From: Romboutsia lituseburensis DSM 797
Lineage (GTDB): Bacteria; Bacillota; Clostridia; Peptostreptococcales; Peptostreptococcaceae
NCBI RefSeq assembly: GCF_900103615.1
Contig: NZ_FNGW01000003.1
Span: 1 to 64,000 of the forward strand
Reading direction: 5' to 3'
Length of the DNA stretch: 64,000 nucleotides
The position numbers and the translations under genes are program-made. Shown piece by piece: positions 26,432-35,899 of this stretch. The number at the start of each line of letters is the position of its first letter. Position 1 is the stretch's first letter. The notes beneath the pieces were generated by a model. That model ran no database searches and was not told the origin of the DNA. It worked only from the letters and a program-made list of their open reading frames with translations.

Positions 26432-28585
26432 ATGCATAGAATTAATATCCTAGATGATTTGACTATAAATAAAATAGCTGCTGGGGAGGTTGTTGAAAGA
26501 CCTTCCTCTGTTGTTAAAGAATTAGTTGAAAACTGTGTGGATGCAGGTAGTACTAAAATTATTATAGAAATTGTAGATGGTGGTAAAAAGCTTATTAGAA
26601 TAACAGATAATGGATGTGGTATACCATCTAGTGAAGTTGATAAGTCATTTTTAAGACATGCTACAAGCAAAATAAATAAAATAGATGATTTATATGATTT
26701 ATATTCTTTAGGATTTAGAGGAGAAGCATTGGCATCTATATCGGCTATTAGCAAATTAGAAATGATTACTAAAACTAAAGATGAACCAATAGGAACTAAA
26801 GTTGTAGTAGAAGGCGGAAAAGTAATTTCTAAAGAACCAATAGGTGCTACAAATGGTACTACTATATTAATAAAAGATATGTTTTACAATACACCTGTTA
26901 GACAAAAATTCTTAAAATCAACACATGCTGAAACTATAAATATAAGTGATTTAATAAATAAATTAGCTATAGGCAATCCTAATATTCAATTTAAATATAT
27001 AAACAATAATAAACCTATGCTAAATACTCCAGGAGACAATAAGCTTACAAGTGTTATTAGAAGTATTTATGGAAAAGATGTATGTGAGAATCTAATAAAG
27101 GTAGAACAGAAATGTAAATATTTTAATGTGAAAGGATATATAGGCAATAATAATGTATATAGAGCTAATAAAAATTTACAACATGTTTATATAAATAAAA
27201 GATTTGTTAAAAGTAAGGTAATATTAGATGCTTTATCAGAAGCATATAAAGCTATAATACCTATTAATAAACACGCGGTATGTTTTTTAAGTATAGAAAT
27301 AGATCCATCCAGTATTGATGTCAATATACATCCAACTAAGTTAGAAATAAAATTTGAAAATGAAAAAGAACTTTATATAGAACTTAGAGACTTTTTAAAA
27401 AGAGCATTATTAAATACTAATTTAATAGGAAAATATCAAACATTTGATAAGCCTATTAAAGAGGACATAAAGCTAGAACAATCTAAAAAAGATTCAATAC
27501 AAAATAAAAGCGAAGTAAAAGTAAAGAATGGGTTAGAATATATACCTTATAAAGCGGATTTAGATCATACTAAAGATGTTGATGTCATCGATGTTGATAC
27601 TAATCCAATAGGCTCATTTATATCTGTCAATGATTTATTAAGTAGCGATAAGTCTGATAAAAAAATAAATACGTTAGAAGAGTATATAATAGAACATGAA
27701 AAAGAAGAAATAAATAAAGAAAGTGAAGAAAAATTTAAAGACTATACTAATATGCATGAAAGTGTGTACTCAAAGAATATTTATGAGGACTACTCAGATA
27801 GAATTGATAGAAGTAGAGAACTACAAAAAAGTATAGAAAAAAGTATAGTTAAGGATTTAGATAGTGGTTATTTAATGGATAAAGAGGTAGCTTTAAATTT
27901 AAATGACTATAAAAATGAAAACTACAATGAAGATAATATTAATATAGAAATACAAGAAGACACTCAGGAACAATTTTTTGAAGATGAAAATACAAAAAAT
28001 AATAAATTTACATTATCTGGTTATAATGTAATTGGAACAATATTTGATACTTATATAATTTTATCTAAAGGAAATTCAATGTATTTATTAGATCAACATG
28101 CCGCTCATGAAAGGGTGTTGTATGAGAGATATATGGATAAGTTTTATAAAAGTGAAATAAATATGCAAATGTTGCTTGATCCAATAGTATTGGAACTCTC
28201 AACTGTGGATATGCTACATGTTGAAAAAAACTTAGATTTATTTATGAAATTTGGTTTTGAAATTGAAATCTTTGGTAATAATCATATAATGATAAGATGT
28301 GTACCCACTGTATTTGGAGTTCCTGAAAGTGAGAAATTTATACTACAAATAATAGATAATATAGAGGAAATAACAAATAATTATGAGCTAAAAGGAGAGC
28401 GATTTGCGTCTATGGCATGTAGATCAGCAATTAAGGCTAATGATAAAATAAACAACCTAGAGATAAATAGTTTATTTAAACAAATGGAAGAATGTGCAAA
28501 TCCTTTTACATGTCCTCATGGAAGACCTGTTATAGTAGAAATTTCTAAAACTGAAATAGAAAAAATGTTTAAAAGAATTATGTAG
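26432..28585 (+). CDS. mutL: DNA mismatch repair protein MutL
   Basis: The 717-residue protein has a GHKL ATPase domain at the N-terminus (KIAAGEVVERPSSV, ENCVDAG, DNGCGI, GFRGEAL). A charged linker of about 180 residues leads to a C-terminal domain with the endonuclease motif DQHAAHERVLYE at 554-565 and the metal-site motifs ACRSAIKA and CPHGRP. It is therefore the nicking type of MutL, as expected in a bacterium without MutH. GGAGGGAGG precedes the start; 95 bp separates it from mutS. Confidence 0.97.
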   Translation: MHRINILDDLTINKIAAGEVVERPSSVVKELVENCVDAGSTKIIIEIVDGGKKLIRITDNGCGIPSSEVDKSFLRHATSKINKIDDLYDLYSLGFRGEALASISAISKLEMITKTKDEPIGTKVVVEGGKVISKEPIGATNGTTILIKDMFYNTPVRQKFLKSTHAETINISDLINKLAIGNPNIQFKYINNNKPMLNTPGDNKLTSVIRSIYGKDVCENLIKVEQKCKYFNVKGYIGNNNVYRANKNLQHVYINKRFVKSKVILDALSEAYKAIIPINKHAVCFLSIEIDPSSIDVNIHPTKLEIKFENEKELYIELRDFLKRALLNTNLIGKYQTFDKPIKEDIKLEQSKKDSIQNKSEVKVKNGLEYIPYKADLDHTKDVDVIDVDTNPIGSFISVNDLLSSDKSDKKINTLEEYIIEHEKEEINKESEEKFKDYTNMHESVYSKNIYEDYSDRIDRSRELQKSIEKSIVKDLDSGYLMDKEVALNLNDYKNENYNEDNINIEIQEDTQEQFFEDENTKNNKFTLSGYNVIGTIFDTYIILSKGNSMYLLDQHAAHERVLYERYMDKFYKSEINMQMLLDPIVLELSTVDMLHVEKNLDLFMKFGFEIEIFGNNHIMIRCVPTVFGVPESEKFILQIIDNIEEITNNYELKGERFASMACRSAIKANDKINNLEINSLFKQMEECANPFTCPHGRPVIVEISKTEIEKMFKRIM

Positions 28586-28600
28586 AATGGGAAGATGACT

Positions 28601-29533
28601 ATGAAAAAAATACCACTTATAATACTTACAGGACCAACAGCTGTTGGGAAAACAGATTTATCAATAAACTTAGCAAAATCTTTAAATGCTGAAATAATAT
28701 CAGCAGATTCTATGCAAATATATGAGTATATGGATATTGGTAGTGCGAAGGTAACTAAAAAAGAGATGAACGGAATTACTCATTATTTGATAGATGAAGT
28801 AAAACCAGATTATACATTTTCTGTTTCAGAATTTCAAAATAGATCGAATAAATACATACAAGAAATTCATGAAAAAGGTAAAAATGTTTTAGTAACTGGA
28901 GGAACGGGGCTTTATCTAAATTCGTTGATATATAATATGGATTTTGCTAAGTCTAACGCTAATAATGAGCTAAGAGAACAATTAAGGTTAGAACTTGAAG
29001 AACATGGAATTGAATATATGCATGAAAAATTAAGAACCTTAGATAGTGAAAGTGCAAATAGAATTCACAAAAATAACACAAAAAGAGTTATAAGAGCGTT
29101 AGAGGTTTGTTTAAGCGGAGAGAAAATGAATGATTTCTCTAATGACTTAAAATTTAATGAAAAATATAATCCGATTATAATTGTTTTAAATAGAGAAAGA
29201 GAACATTTATATGAAAGAATAAATAAAAGAGTAGATATAATGATGGATGGTGGGCTAATAGATGAAGTTAAAAAACTTTTAAATATGGGCTATACTAAGG
29301 ATCTAATATCTATGCAAGGAATAGGATACAAAGAAATAATAAAATACTTAGATGGTGAATACACTTTAGATGAAGCCATCGAAATAATAAAAAGAGACTC
29401 AAGAAGATATGCAAAACGTCAATTAACTTGGTTTAGAAGATATGAAAATGCAAAATGGTTTAACTTAGACGAATACCAAGATAAAAAGGCTTTAGAAAAA
29501 GATATCAATAATTATATTGAAAAAATGCTTTAA
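28601..29533 (+). CDS. miaA: tRNA dimethylallyltransferase MiaA
   Basis: MiaA adds a dimethylallyl group to A37 of tRNAs reading codons that start with U. The 310-residue protein has the P-loop GPTAVGKTD, the DSMQIY segment, GGTGLYL and the C-terminal KRDSRRYAKRQLTWFRR motif. I prefer the ATG at 28601 over 28595, because GGGAAG directly abuts the upstream one. It follows mutL closely in the same operon. Confidence 0.96.
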   Translation: MKKIPLIILTGPTAVGKTDLSINLAKSLNAEIISADSMQIYEYMDIGSAKVTKKEMNGITHYLIDEVKPDYTFSVSEFQNRSNKYIQEIHEKGKNVLVTGGTGLYLNSLIYNMDFAKSNANNELREQLRLELEEHGIEYMHEKLRTLDSESANRIHKNNTKRVIRALEVCLSGEKMNDFSNDLKFNEKYNPIIIVLNREREHLYERINKRVDIMMDGGLIDEVKKLLNMGYTKDLISMQGIGYKEIIKYLDGEYTLDEAIEIIKRDSRRYAKRQLTWFRRYENAKWFNLDEYQDKKALEKDINNYIEKML

Positions 29534-29620
29534 TTTATATATTATATAATAGAGGAATAGTATAAAATTACCAATAATATATATTAATCTTTAAATTTAA
29601 TTAAGATCTCGGGAGGATAT

Positions 29621-29869
29621 ATGCAAATGAAAAACTCAGTATTAAATTTACAGGACTTATTTTTAAATAATGCTAGAAAAGAAAGAATACCTGTAACTAT
29701 ATATTTAATGAATGGTGTACAAGTAAAAGGAATTGTTAAGGGGTTTGATAGTTATATAATATTATTAGAAGGAGATAATAGACAACAAAACATGATATAT
29801 AAACATGCTGTGTCTACTATACTTCCAGGGAAATATATAAGTTTCCAAAATCCTAATCAACAAAAATAA
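29621..29869 (+). CDS. hfq: RNA chaperone Hfq
   Basis: The 82-residue Sm-like protein has Sm1 ([19 protein letters not shown]) and the Sm2 core [11 protein letters not shown]. It forms a hexamer that binds small RNAs and mRNAs. A GGGAGGA site precedes the ATG at 29621; a second ATG two codons later is also possible. The miaA-hfq order is common in bacteria. Confidence 0.96.
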   Translation: MQMKNSVLNLQDLFLNNARKERIPVTIYLMNGVQVKGIVKGFDSYIILLEGDNRQQNMIYKHAVSTILPGKYISFQNPNQQK

Positions 29870-29890
29870 TATAATAATAATATAAATTAT

Positions 29891-29928
29891 AAAAGCTCTG
29901 CAAAGATATATAACTTTGCAGAGCTTTT
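29891..29928. terminator. Terminator of hfq
   Basis: A perfect 15-bp stem AAAAGCTCTGCAAAG (29891-29905) with 29914-29928, loop of 8 nt, ending in TTTT. Confidence 0.88.
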
Positions 29929-30012
29929 AAATTAATAAAAAATATTCTCTAGATAGTTATAGATTAATGGTATATAATTAAGTTTATAATTATAATAAAA
30001 TGAGGTGCAAAA

Positions 30013-30528
30013 ATGAGTGCAGCAGAGAGAAGAGAAGAAATATTAAATATTTTAAAATGTTCATCTGAAGCAATTAGTGGAACTAATTTATCTGAAAAAT
30101 TAAATGTTAGCAGACAAATTATAGTTGGAGATGTAGCTTTACTTAGAGCAACAGGAGTAGATATAATATCAACTCCAAGAGGGTATATATTAAATAATAA
30201 AGAAAATAATGATGACTGTGTAATAAAAACAATTGCATGCAAACATAGTGAGGATTGTATAGAAGATGAATTAAATACAATAGTAGATGAAGGTGCGAGT
30301 GTTATAAATGTAATTATAGAACATGGAGTGTACGGGCAACTAACGGGCAATCTACATGTATCTTCAAGAAGAGATGTAAAATCATTTATGAGTAAATTAA
30401 AAGAAGAAGAAGTCAATTCTTTAGCTAGATTAACCGATGGAGTACATCTTCACACCATAAAATGCAAAAATGAGGAAGCATTTAAGTTAGTTTCAAAAGC
30501 TCTAAAAGAAAAAGGATATTTATATTAA
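30013..30528 (+). CDS. niaR: NAD biosynthesis repressor NiaR
   Basis: The 171-residue protein has a DeoR-type HTH (ILKCSSEAISGTNLSEKLNVSRQ) and a C-terminal 3H domain with conserved histidines (IACKH, IIEHGVYGQLTGNLHVSSRRD, GVHLH). NiaR represses niacin uptake and de novo NAD genes when bound to nicotinic acid. Its probable targets, niaX and nadABC, lie immediately downstream and share an identical operator. The last eleven codons lie inside a perfect palindrome. Confidence 0.95.
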   Translation: MSAAERREEILNILKCSSEAISGTNLSEKLNVSRQIIVGDVALLRATGVDIISTPRGYILNNKENNDDCVIKTIACKHSEDCIEDELNTIVDEGASVINVIIEHGVYGQLTGNLHVSSRRDVKSFMSKLKEEEVNSLARLTDGVHLHTIKCKNEEAFKLVSKALKEKGYLY

Positions 30529-30567
30529 GTTAAACTTAATATAAATATCCTTTTTCTTTTAGAGCTT
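30497..30567. terminator. 71-bp near-loopless palindrome across the end of niaR
   Basis: Two perfectly complementary 35-bp arms (30497-30531 and 30533-30567) are separated by one base. The left arm is the last codons and stop of niaR; the right arm is its exact reverse complement outside the gene. It contains TTTTTCTTTT and likely ends transcription, but is far longer than needed. Confidence 0.85.
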
Positions 30568-30574
30568 AAAATAA

Positions 30575-30627
30575 TTGACAAGTGTTGCTTAAAATAATAA
30601 ACTGTAAATAAAGGTGTAAAGACACAT
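30575..30627 (+). promoter_or_regulatory. niaX promoter and NiaR operator
   Basis: TTGACA (30575-30580) and TAAACT (30598-30603), 17 bp apart, are followed at the transcription start by AGGTGTAAAGACACAT (30612-30627), containing the GTGT-N4-ACAC inverted repeat. The same 16 bases stand before nadA. Confidence 0.82.
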
Positions 30628-30644
30628 GTAAATAGAGGGAGTAT

Positions 30645-31208
30645 ATGAATAAAAAATTAAATACATCATCGATTATATTATCAGCACTGTTATGTGCTAT
30701 AGGAATTATAATACCTATGTTTTCACCAATTAAAATAATATTAGAGCCAGCATCATTTACTTTAGCAAGCCATGTAGCGATATTTATAGCTATGTTTGTT
30801 TCACCTGGTACCGCATTATTTGTTACAATTGGAACTACAATTGGTTTTTTATTAGGAGGATTTCCTATTACAGTTGTACTTAGAGCATTAAGCCATGTGG
30901 TATTTGTTACTATAGGTTCTTTATATTTAAATAAAAATAAATCAATTATTAATAATACTAAAAGTTCAATATTATATTCATTTGTTATAGGATTAATTCA
31001 TGCAGTTAGTGAGGTTTTAATAGTTATTCCTTTCTATTTTGGGTCAACTCTTACGCCTGGATATTATGAGCAAGGATTCATGGTTTCAGTTCTTGGCTTA
31101 GTAGGGATTGGAACATTAATACACAGTATGATAGATTTTTCATTATCAGTGTATATATGGAATTTAATACCTAAAAGTATTGTAAAAAAGTCTGCTATTA
31201 AAGCATAA
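30645..31208 (+). CDS. niaX: Niacin ECF transporter S component NiaX
   Basis: This 187-residue protein has about six membrane segments and the NiaX-type sequence (FSPIKIILEPASFTLASH). S components bind niacin and join a shared ECF energising module encoded elsewhere. Its place between niaR and nadABC and the shared operator support niacin uptake. Confidence 0.9.
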   Translation: MNKKLNTSSIILSALLCAIGIIIPMFSPIKIILEPASFTLASHVAIFIAMFVSPGTALFVTIGTTIGFLLGGFPITVVLRALSHVVFVTIGSLYLNKNKSIINNTKSSILYSFVIGLIHAVSEVLIVIPFYFGSTLTPGYYEQGFMVSVLGLVGIGTLIHSMIDFSLSVYIWNLIPKSIVKKSAIKA

Positions 31209-31227
31209 ACTTAAGAAAAATTAAGTG

Positions 31228-31260
31228 AGCACTCAATTTTAACTTGAGTGCTTTTATTTA
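31228..31260 (+). terminator. Terminator of niaX
   Basis: AGCACTCAA (31228-31236) pairs with TTGAGTGCT (31244-31252), followed by a T-rich run. Confidence 0.8.
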
Positions 31261-31288
31261 TGTAGAAACAAAGAAAAGAGTATATAAC

Positions 31289-31317
31289 TTGAACAAAACA
31301 AAGCAATATGATAAAAT
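31289..31317 (+). promoter_or_regulatory. Promoter of the PLP-enzyme gene
   Basis: TTGAAC (31289-31294), 17 bp, then an extended -10 TGATAAAAT (31309-31317). Confidence 0.65.
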
Positions 31318-31354
31318 TCTAATGTTGAAATTATAAAAAAGACAGGTGAAAACA

Positions 31355-32632
31355 ATGCTAAATGAAACAAAAGAATTATTGAAAAATTTCTATGGCTTAG
31401 ATAATGAAACTTTTGAATTATCTGAAGAAGTCATGAAAGAAATAAAAGATAGATTTGAAGAAATAAAAGAAGTAAGAGAATACAATCAATATAAAGTTTT
31501 AAAAGCTATGCAAGAAGCTAACTTAAGTGATAATCATTTTAACTGGACTACAGGATATGGTTATAATGATATTGGTCGTGAAAAAATAGAAGAAATATAT
31601 GCTAAGGTATTTGGTGCAGAAGATGCTATAGTTAGACCTATAATAGTAAATGGTACACATGCATTAAGTTTATGCTTACAAGGTCTAGTTAGACCAGGGG
31701 ATGAAATCTTGTCAGTAACAGGTGCACCATATGATACATTACAAGGAACTATTGGTATAAGAGAAGAAAAAGGATGTTTAAAAGAATTTGGTGTTACATA
31801 TGATCAAGTTGATTTCTTAGAAAATGGAAATGTTGACTTAGAAGGAATTAAAGCAAAATTAAAAGATGAAACTAAACTTGTAATGATACAAAGATCTAAA
31901 GGATATTCTTGGAGAAAATCACTTACGATACCAGATATAAAAGAGATAATAGACACTGTAAGAAGTGTAAAACCAGAAGTTATAATTATGGTTGACAACT
32001 GTTATGGAGAGTTTATAGAAACACAAGAGCCAACTGATGTAGGTGCAGACATAATGGCAGGATCTCTTATAAAAAATCCAGGTGGAGGTCTTGCATTAAC
32101 TGGTGGATATATAGTTGGTAGAAGTGACTTGGTAGAGCTTATATCATATAGATTAACATCTCCAGGTATAGGGAAAGAGTGTGGTCTAACATTTGGAACA
32201 AGTAGAACGGTTCTTCAGGGATTCTTTATGGCTCCATACGTTGTATCTCAAGCCGTAATGGGAGCAATATATTGTGCTAGAATGTTTGAAAAAATGGGAT
32301 ATGAAGTACTTCCAAAATATGATGATCCAAGAAGTGATATTATACAAATAGTAAGACTTAAAAATGCTGATGAGGTAGTAGCATTCTGCCAAGGTGTACA
32401 GGCTGCAGCTCCAGTTGATTCATACGTAAAACCCGTTCCTTGGGCAATGCCAGGATATGATGATGAAGTAATAATGGCAGCGGGTGCATTTATACAAGGA
32501 TCTTCAATAGAATTAAGTGCAGATGCTCCAATAAGACCGCCATATAATGTATATTTCCAAGGTGGACTTACTTTTGACCATTCAAAAATGGGAACTTTAA
32601 AAGCTATTGAATATATGAAAAAAAGTAAATAA
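31355..32632 (+). CDS. Methionine gamma-lyase family PLP enzyme (YnbB-like)
   Basis: The 425-residue protein belongs to the Cys/Met-metabolism-like PLP family formerly called aluminium resistance protein, usually found near hfq in Firmicutes. It has DNCYGEF before the cofactor segment and the lysine in GSLIKNPGGG. The reaction is unproven; a C-S lyase is likely. I start at 31355 because AGGTGA (31344-31349) lies five bases before it, rather than at the GTG inside that site. Confidence 0.88.
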   Translation: MLNETKELLKNFYGLDNETFELSEEVMKEIKDRFEEIKEVREYNQYKVLKAMQEANLSDNHFNWTTGYGYNDIGREKIEEIYAKVFGAEDAIVRPIIVNGTHALSLCLQGLVRPGDEILSVTGAPYDTLQGTIGIREEKGCLKEFGVTYDQVDFLENGNVDLEGIKAKLKDETKLVMIQRSKGYSWRKSLTIPDIKEIIDTVRSVKPEVIIMVDNCYGEFIETQEPTDVGADIMAGSLIKNPGGGLALTGGYIVGRSDLVELISYRLTSPGIGKECGLTFGTSRTVLQGFFMAPYVVSQAVMGAIYCARMFEKMGYEVLPKYDDPRSDIIQIVRLKNADEVVAFCQGVQAAAPVDSYVKPVPWAMPGYDDEVIMAAGAFIQGSSIELSADAPIRPPYNVYFQGGLTFDHSKMGTLKAIEYMKKSK

Positions 32633-32639
32633 TAATGAG

Positions 32640-32669
32640 AACGAAGCTTATATAAGCTTCGTTTTTTTT
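32640..32669 (+). terminator. Terminator of the PLP-enzyme gene
   Basis: A perfect 24-bp palindrome without loop (32640-32663, arms AACGAAGCTTAT) ends in eight Ts. Confidence 0.85.
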
Positions 32670-32725
32670 GTTATAAAAGTATTAATTATTGAATGAAAAA
32701 ATAAATAGTGCTACAATAACTTTAC

Positions 32726-32741
32726 AGGTGTAAAGACACAT
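32726..32741 (+). promoter_or_regulatory. NiaR operator before nadA
   Basis: AGGTGTAAAGACACAT is identical to the site before niaX, 52 bp before the nadA start chosen here. Confidence 0.82.
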
Positions 32742-32777
32742 ATAAAGACTGTAAAGAAAGTGGTGTATTTAAAGAAT

Positions 32778-33692
32778 ATGAATTTAAAAGAGGAAATATT
32801 AAAATTAAAAAAAGAAAGAAACGCTATAATACTAGCTCATTATTATCAACCAGCAAATATACAAGAGCTAGCAGATGTTGTGGGGGATTCTTATTATTTA
32901 AGTGAAGTTGCAAGAGATAGCAAAGAAAATGTTATAGTATTTTGTGGAGTTAGATTTATGGCAGAGAGTACAAAAATTTTATCTCCTAAAAAGAAAGTAT
33001 TAATGCCTGTATTAGATGCAGGATGCGTAATGGCTGATATGGCGTCTGAAGAAGAATTAATAAAGTTAAAAGAAAAATATCCAAATGCATCTACAGTATG
33101 CTACATAAATTCAACTGCAAAAGTAAAATCTCATTGTGATGTTGCAGTTACATCTTCAAGTGCATTAAATATATTAAGAAATATTGATAATGAACAAATA
33201 ATATTTTTACCAGACAAAAACTTAGGTGGTTATATATCTGAATTCTTTAAGGGAAAAGAATTTATATTATGGGATGGTTACTGTAAATATCATAATAACA
33301 TAAATAAAGATCAAATATTAAATTTAAAAAATAAACATGAAAATGCAAAGATACTTGTTCATCCAGAATGTAAAAAAGAAGTACGAGACATTGCTGATTA
33401 TGTAGGTAGTACAAGTGGAATTATAAGCTATGCTACAAAATCTGAAAACATAGAATTTATAATTGCAACTGAAGAAGGCATACTTCATGAACTAAAAAAG
33501 AGAAATCCAGATAAGAAATTTTTTATACCAGGAGAAACAATATGTTGTATTGATATGAAAAAAACAACATTAGAAAATTTATATGATACCCTACTAAATA
33601 TGAAAAATGAAATATTTGTAGAAGATGATGTAGCTAAAAATGCATTAAGATGCTTAGAGAATATGCACTGTTTAGCCAAAGAAAATGTATAA
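32778..33692 (+). CDS. nadA: Quinolinate synthase NadA
   Basis: NadA condenses iminoaspartate and dihydroxyacetone phosphate to quinolinate. The protein has HYYQPANIQELADVVGDS near the start and three [4Fe-4S] cysteine regions (AGCVMADM, DGYCKYH, GETICCIDMKKT). The start is uncertain: the frame is open from GTG at 32760, but ATG 32778 gives the usual family N-terminus; no strong ribosome binding site decides. It is the first gene of nadABC and overlaps nadB by 8 bp. Confidence 0.94.
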   Translation: MNLKEEILKLKKERNAIILAHYYQPANIQELADVVGDSYYLSEVARDSKENVIVFCGVRFMAESTKILSPKKKVLMPVLDAGCVMADMASEEELIKLKEKYPNASTVCYINSTAKVKSHCDVAVTSSSALNILRNIDNEQIIFLPDKNLGGYISEFFKGKEFILWDGYCKYHNNINKDQILNLKNKHENAKILVHPECKKEVRDIADYVGSTSGIISYATKSENIEFIIATEEGILHELKKRNPDKKFFIPGETICCIDMKKTTLENLYDTLLNMKNEIFVEDDVAKNALRCLENMHCLAKENV

Positions 33693-35001
33693 GATTATAA
33701 ATAAAATAGTAGATGTATTAATAGTAGGTTCAGGGGTATCTGGTCTTTATAGTAGTTTGAATTTAAGAGAAGATTTGGAAATATTATTAGCGACTAAATC
33801 TGATTTGCAAAGAACAAATACATCTTTAGCACAAGGAGGAATATCCACTGCTAGAGATAAAAATGACATAGAGTTATTTATACAAGACACGCTAAAGGCA
33901 GGTAAATACAAAAATAATGTTGATGCTGTTAAAATATTGGCAAAAGAGTCTAAGTCAAAAATAATTGACTTAATAAACTTAGGTGTAGATTTTGATATAG
34001 ATAATAATAATTTAAAGTATACGAAGGAAGGCGCACATAGCATTAATAGAATAGTACATATAAAGGATAAAACAGGTGAAGGAGTTGAAGATACTCTTAT
34101 AAATAGAGTTAAGGAAAGAGAAAATATACATATTTATGAATATACATATTTAGTAGATATAATAAAAGATAAAAACAAATGTTTAGGAGCAGTGCTTATA
34201 AAGGATAATATACAATTTAATATATATGCAAAAAAAGTTATATTGGCTACAGGGGGGATAGGTGGAGTCTTTAAAAATACAACTAATCAAAAAATATTAA
34301 ATGGTGACTCTATAGCTATAGCATTAAAACATAATATTAAATTAAAAAATTTAGATTATATACAAATACATCCTACAGCATTTTTTGAAGAGGAAAAAGG
34401 TGAAAGACGATTATTAATATCAGAAGCGGTTAGAGGTGAAGGTGCAAAGCTAATTGATATAAAAGGTGAAAGATTTATAGATGAGTTGCTTCCTAGAGAT
34501 ATAGTATCAAAAGCAATATTTGATCAGCTGAGAAAAACAAATTCATCATATGTAAATCTAGATTTAACTTTTATGAATAAAGACTATATTATTAAAAGAT
34601 TTCCGTATATATACAGTGAATGTTTAAAAAGAGGCGTTGATATAACCAAAGATTACATAAAAGTTTCTCCAGCACAACATTATTTTATGGGGGGAATTGA
34701 GGTAAATTTAGATTCAAAAACATCTCTTGAAAATTTATATGCTGTAGGAGAAACTAGTTGTACCGGAGTACATGGAGCAAATAGACTAGCTAGTAACTCA
34801 TTATTAGAAGGACTAGTTTTTTCAAAAAAAGCATCTGATTCAATAAATAACACTATAGATGATATTAATATAACTATAAAAAGCGTAGATAAAATAAAAA
34901 AAGATGTGAATGATATAAGAAAAAAGAATACAAAAATAGTCATAGAAGCTATAAAAGAAAATTGTGAGGGGTTTGACGATGAATTATTTGATTATAGATA
35001 A
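33685..35001 (+). CDS. nadB: L-aspartate oxidase NadB
   Basis: The 438-residue flavoprotein oxidises aspartate to iminoaspartate for NadA. It has the FAD motif IVGSGVSGLYSSL, SLAQGGIST, the catalytic HPTAF region, SEAVRGEGA and GETSCTGVHGANRLASNSLLEG. It is shorter than the E. coli enzyme because the C-terminal helical domain is reduced, as often in clostridia. In anaerobes fumarate or another acceptor must replace oxygen. Its end overlaps nadC by 23 bp. Confidence 0.94.
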   Translation: MYKIINKIVDVLIVGSGVSGLYSSLNLREDLEILLATKSDLQRTNTSLAQGGISTARDKNDIELFIQDTLKAGKYKNNVDAVKILAKESKSKIIDLINLGVDFDIDNNNLKYTKEGAHSINRIVHIKDKTGEGVEDTLINRVKERENIHIYEYTYLVDIIKDKNKCLGAVLIKDNIQFNIYAKKVILATGGIGGVFKNTTNQKILNGDSIAIALKHNIKLKNLDYIQIHPTAFFEEEKGERRLLISEAVRGEGAKLIDIKGERFIDELLPRDIVSKAIFDQLRKTNSSYVNLDLTFMNKDYIIKRFPYIYSECLKRGVDITKDYIKVSPAQHYFMGGIEVNLDSKTSLENLYAVGETSCTGVHGANRLASNSLLEGLVFSKKASDSINNTIDDINITIKSVDKIKKDVNDIRKKNTKIVIEAIKENCEGFDDELFDYR

Positions 35002-35821
35002 TATAATAAAAGATGCATTAAAAGAAGATATACCAAATGATGATATAAGTACAAACTATACTATAAGTGAAAGTAGTGTATCTACAATTGAATTATTATG
35101 TAAAGAAGAAGGTATAATTGCAGGGCTTGAAGTTTTTAAAAGAGTGTTTTATATACTAGGCAAAGTGGATGTAACTTTATATAAAAATGATGGGGATAGA
35201 GTATATCCTAAAGATAAAGTAGCTTTTTTAAGAGGAAACACTAGAAATATTTTAAAAGGAGAAAGAGTAGCATTAAACTTATTACAAAGGATGAGTGGCA
35301 TAGCAACTCTAACCAATTTATTTGTACAAGAAATTAAAGACAGCGATACAAAGATATTAGATACCAGAAAAACAACTCCTAATTTAAGAATATTAGAAAA
35401 ATATTCAGTACGTGTTGGAGGCGGTAATAATCATAGATTTAACTTGTCTGATGGTATAATGCTTAAGGATAATCATATAAGTGCATGTGGTGGGATAAAA
35501 AAAGCTGTTGAACTAGTTAGAAGAAGTGCATCCTTTGTTAGGAAAATAGAAGTTGAAACTGAAAATCTAGAAATGGTAAAAGAGGCGCTAGAATCTAGTG
35601 TGGATATAATAATGCTTGATAATATGGATTTAGAAACTGCACAAAAGGCTGTAGCTATTATAAATAAAAAAGCAATAACTGAGTTTTCAGGTAATGTATC
35701 CCTAGATAATATTAAACAAATCAGTAACATAGGAGTAGATTATGTATCTATAGGTGCATTAACACATTCTAGCAAGGTATTAGACTTAAGCATGAAAAAT
35801 TTAGTTAATATAACTGATTAA
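34979..35821 (+). CDS. nadC: Nicotinate-nucleotide pyrophosphorylase NadC
   Basis: NadC turns quinolinate and PRPP into nicotinate mononucleotide. The 280-residue protein has DTRKTTPNLRILEKY, VRVGGGNNHRFNLSD, the KDNHI motif and VDIIMLDNM. I start at ATG 34979, seven bases after TGAGGGG; the frame is open from GTG 34964. It ends the nadABC operon. Confidence 0.95.
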   Translation: MNYLIIDNIIKDALKEDIPNDDISTNYTISESSVSTIELLCKEEGIIAGLEVFKRVFYILGKVDVTLYKNDGDRVYPKDKVAFLRGNTRNILKGERVALNLLQRMSGIATLTNLFVQEIKDSDTKILDTRKTTPNLRILEKYSVRVGGGNNHRFNLSDGIMLKDNHISACGGIKKAVELVRRSASFVRKIEVETENLEMVKEALESSVDIIMLDNMDLETAQKAVAIINKKAITEFSGNVSLDNIKQISNIGVDYVSIGALTHSSKVLDLSMKNLVNITD

Positions 35822-35899
35822 GTTAGTTATAGCACCTTATTGATTAACATATATATTAAATAATCAAATAAGTATATGTGATTAAATAAGGGGGTCAGG

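Noticed and set aside
29964-30416. Antisense ORF of 150 codons over niaR
   Set aside because: Shadow of niaR; low-complexity Ser/Leu composition typical of antisense frames.
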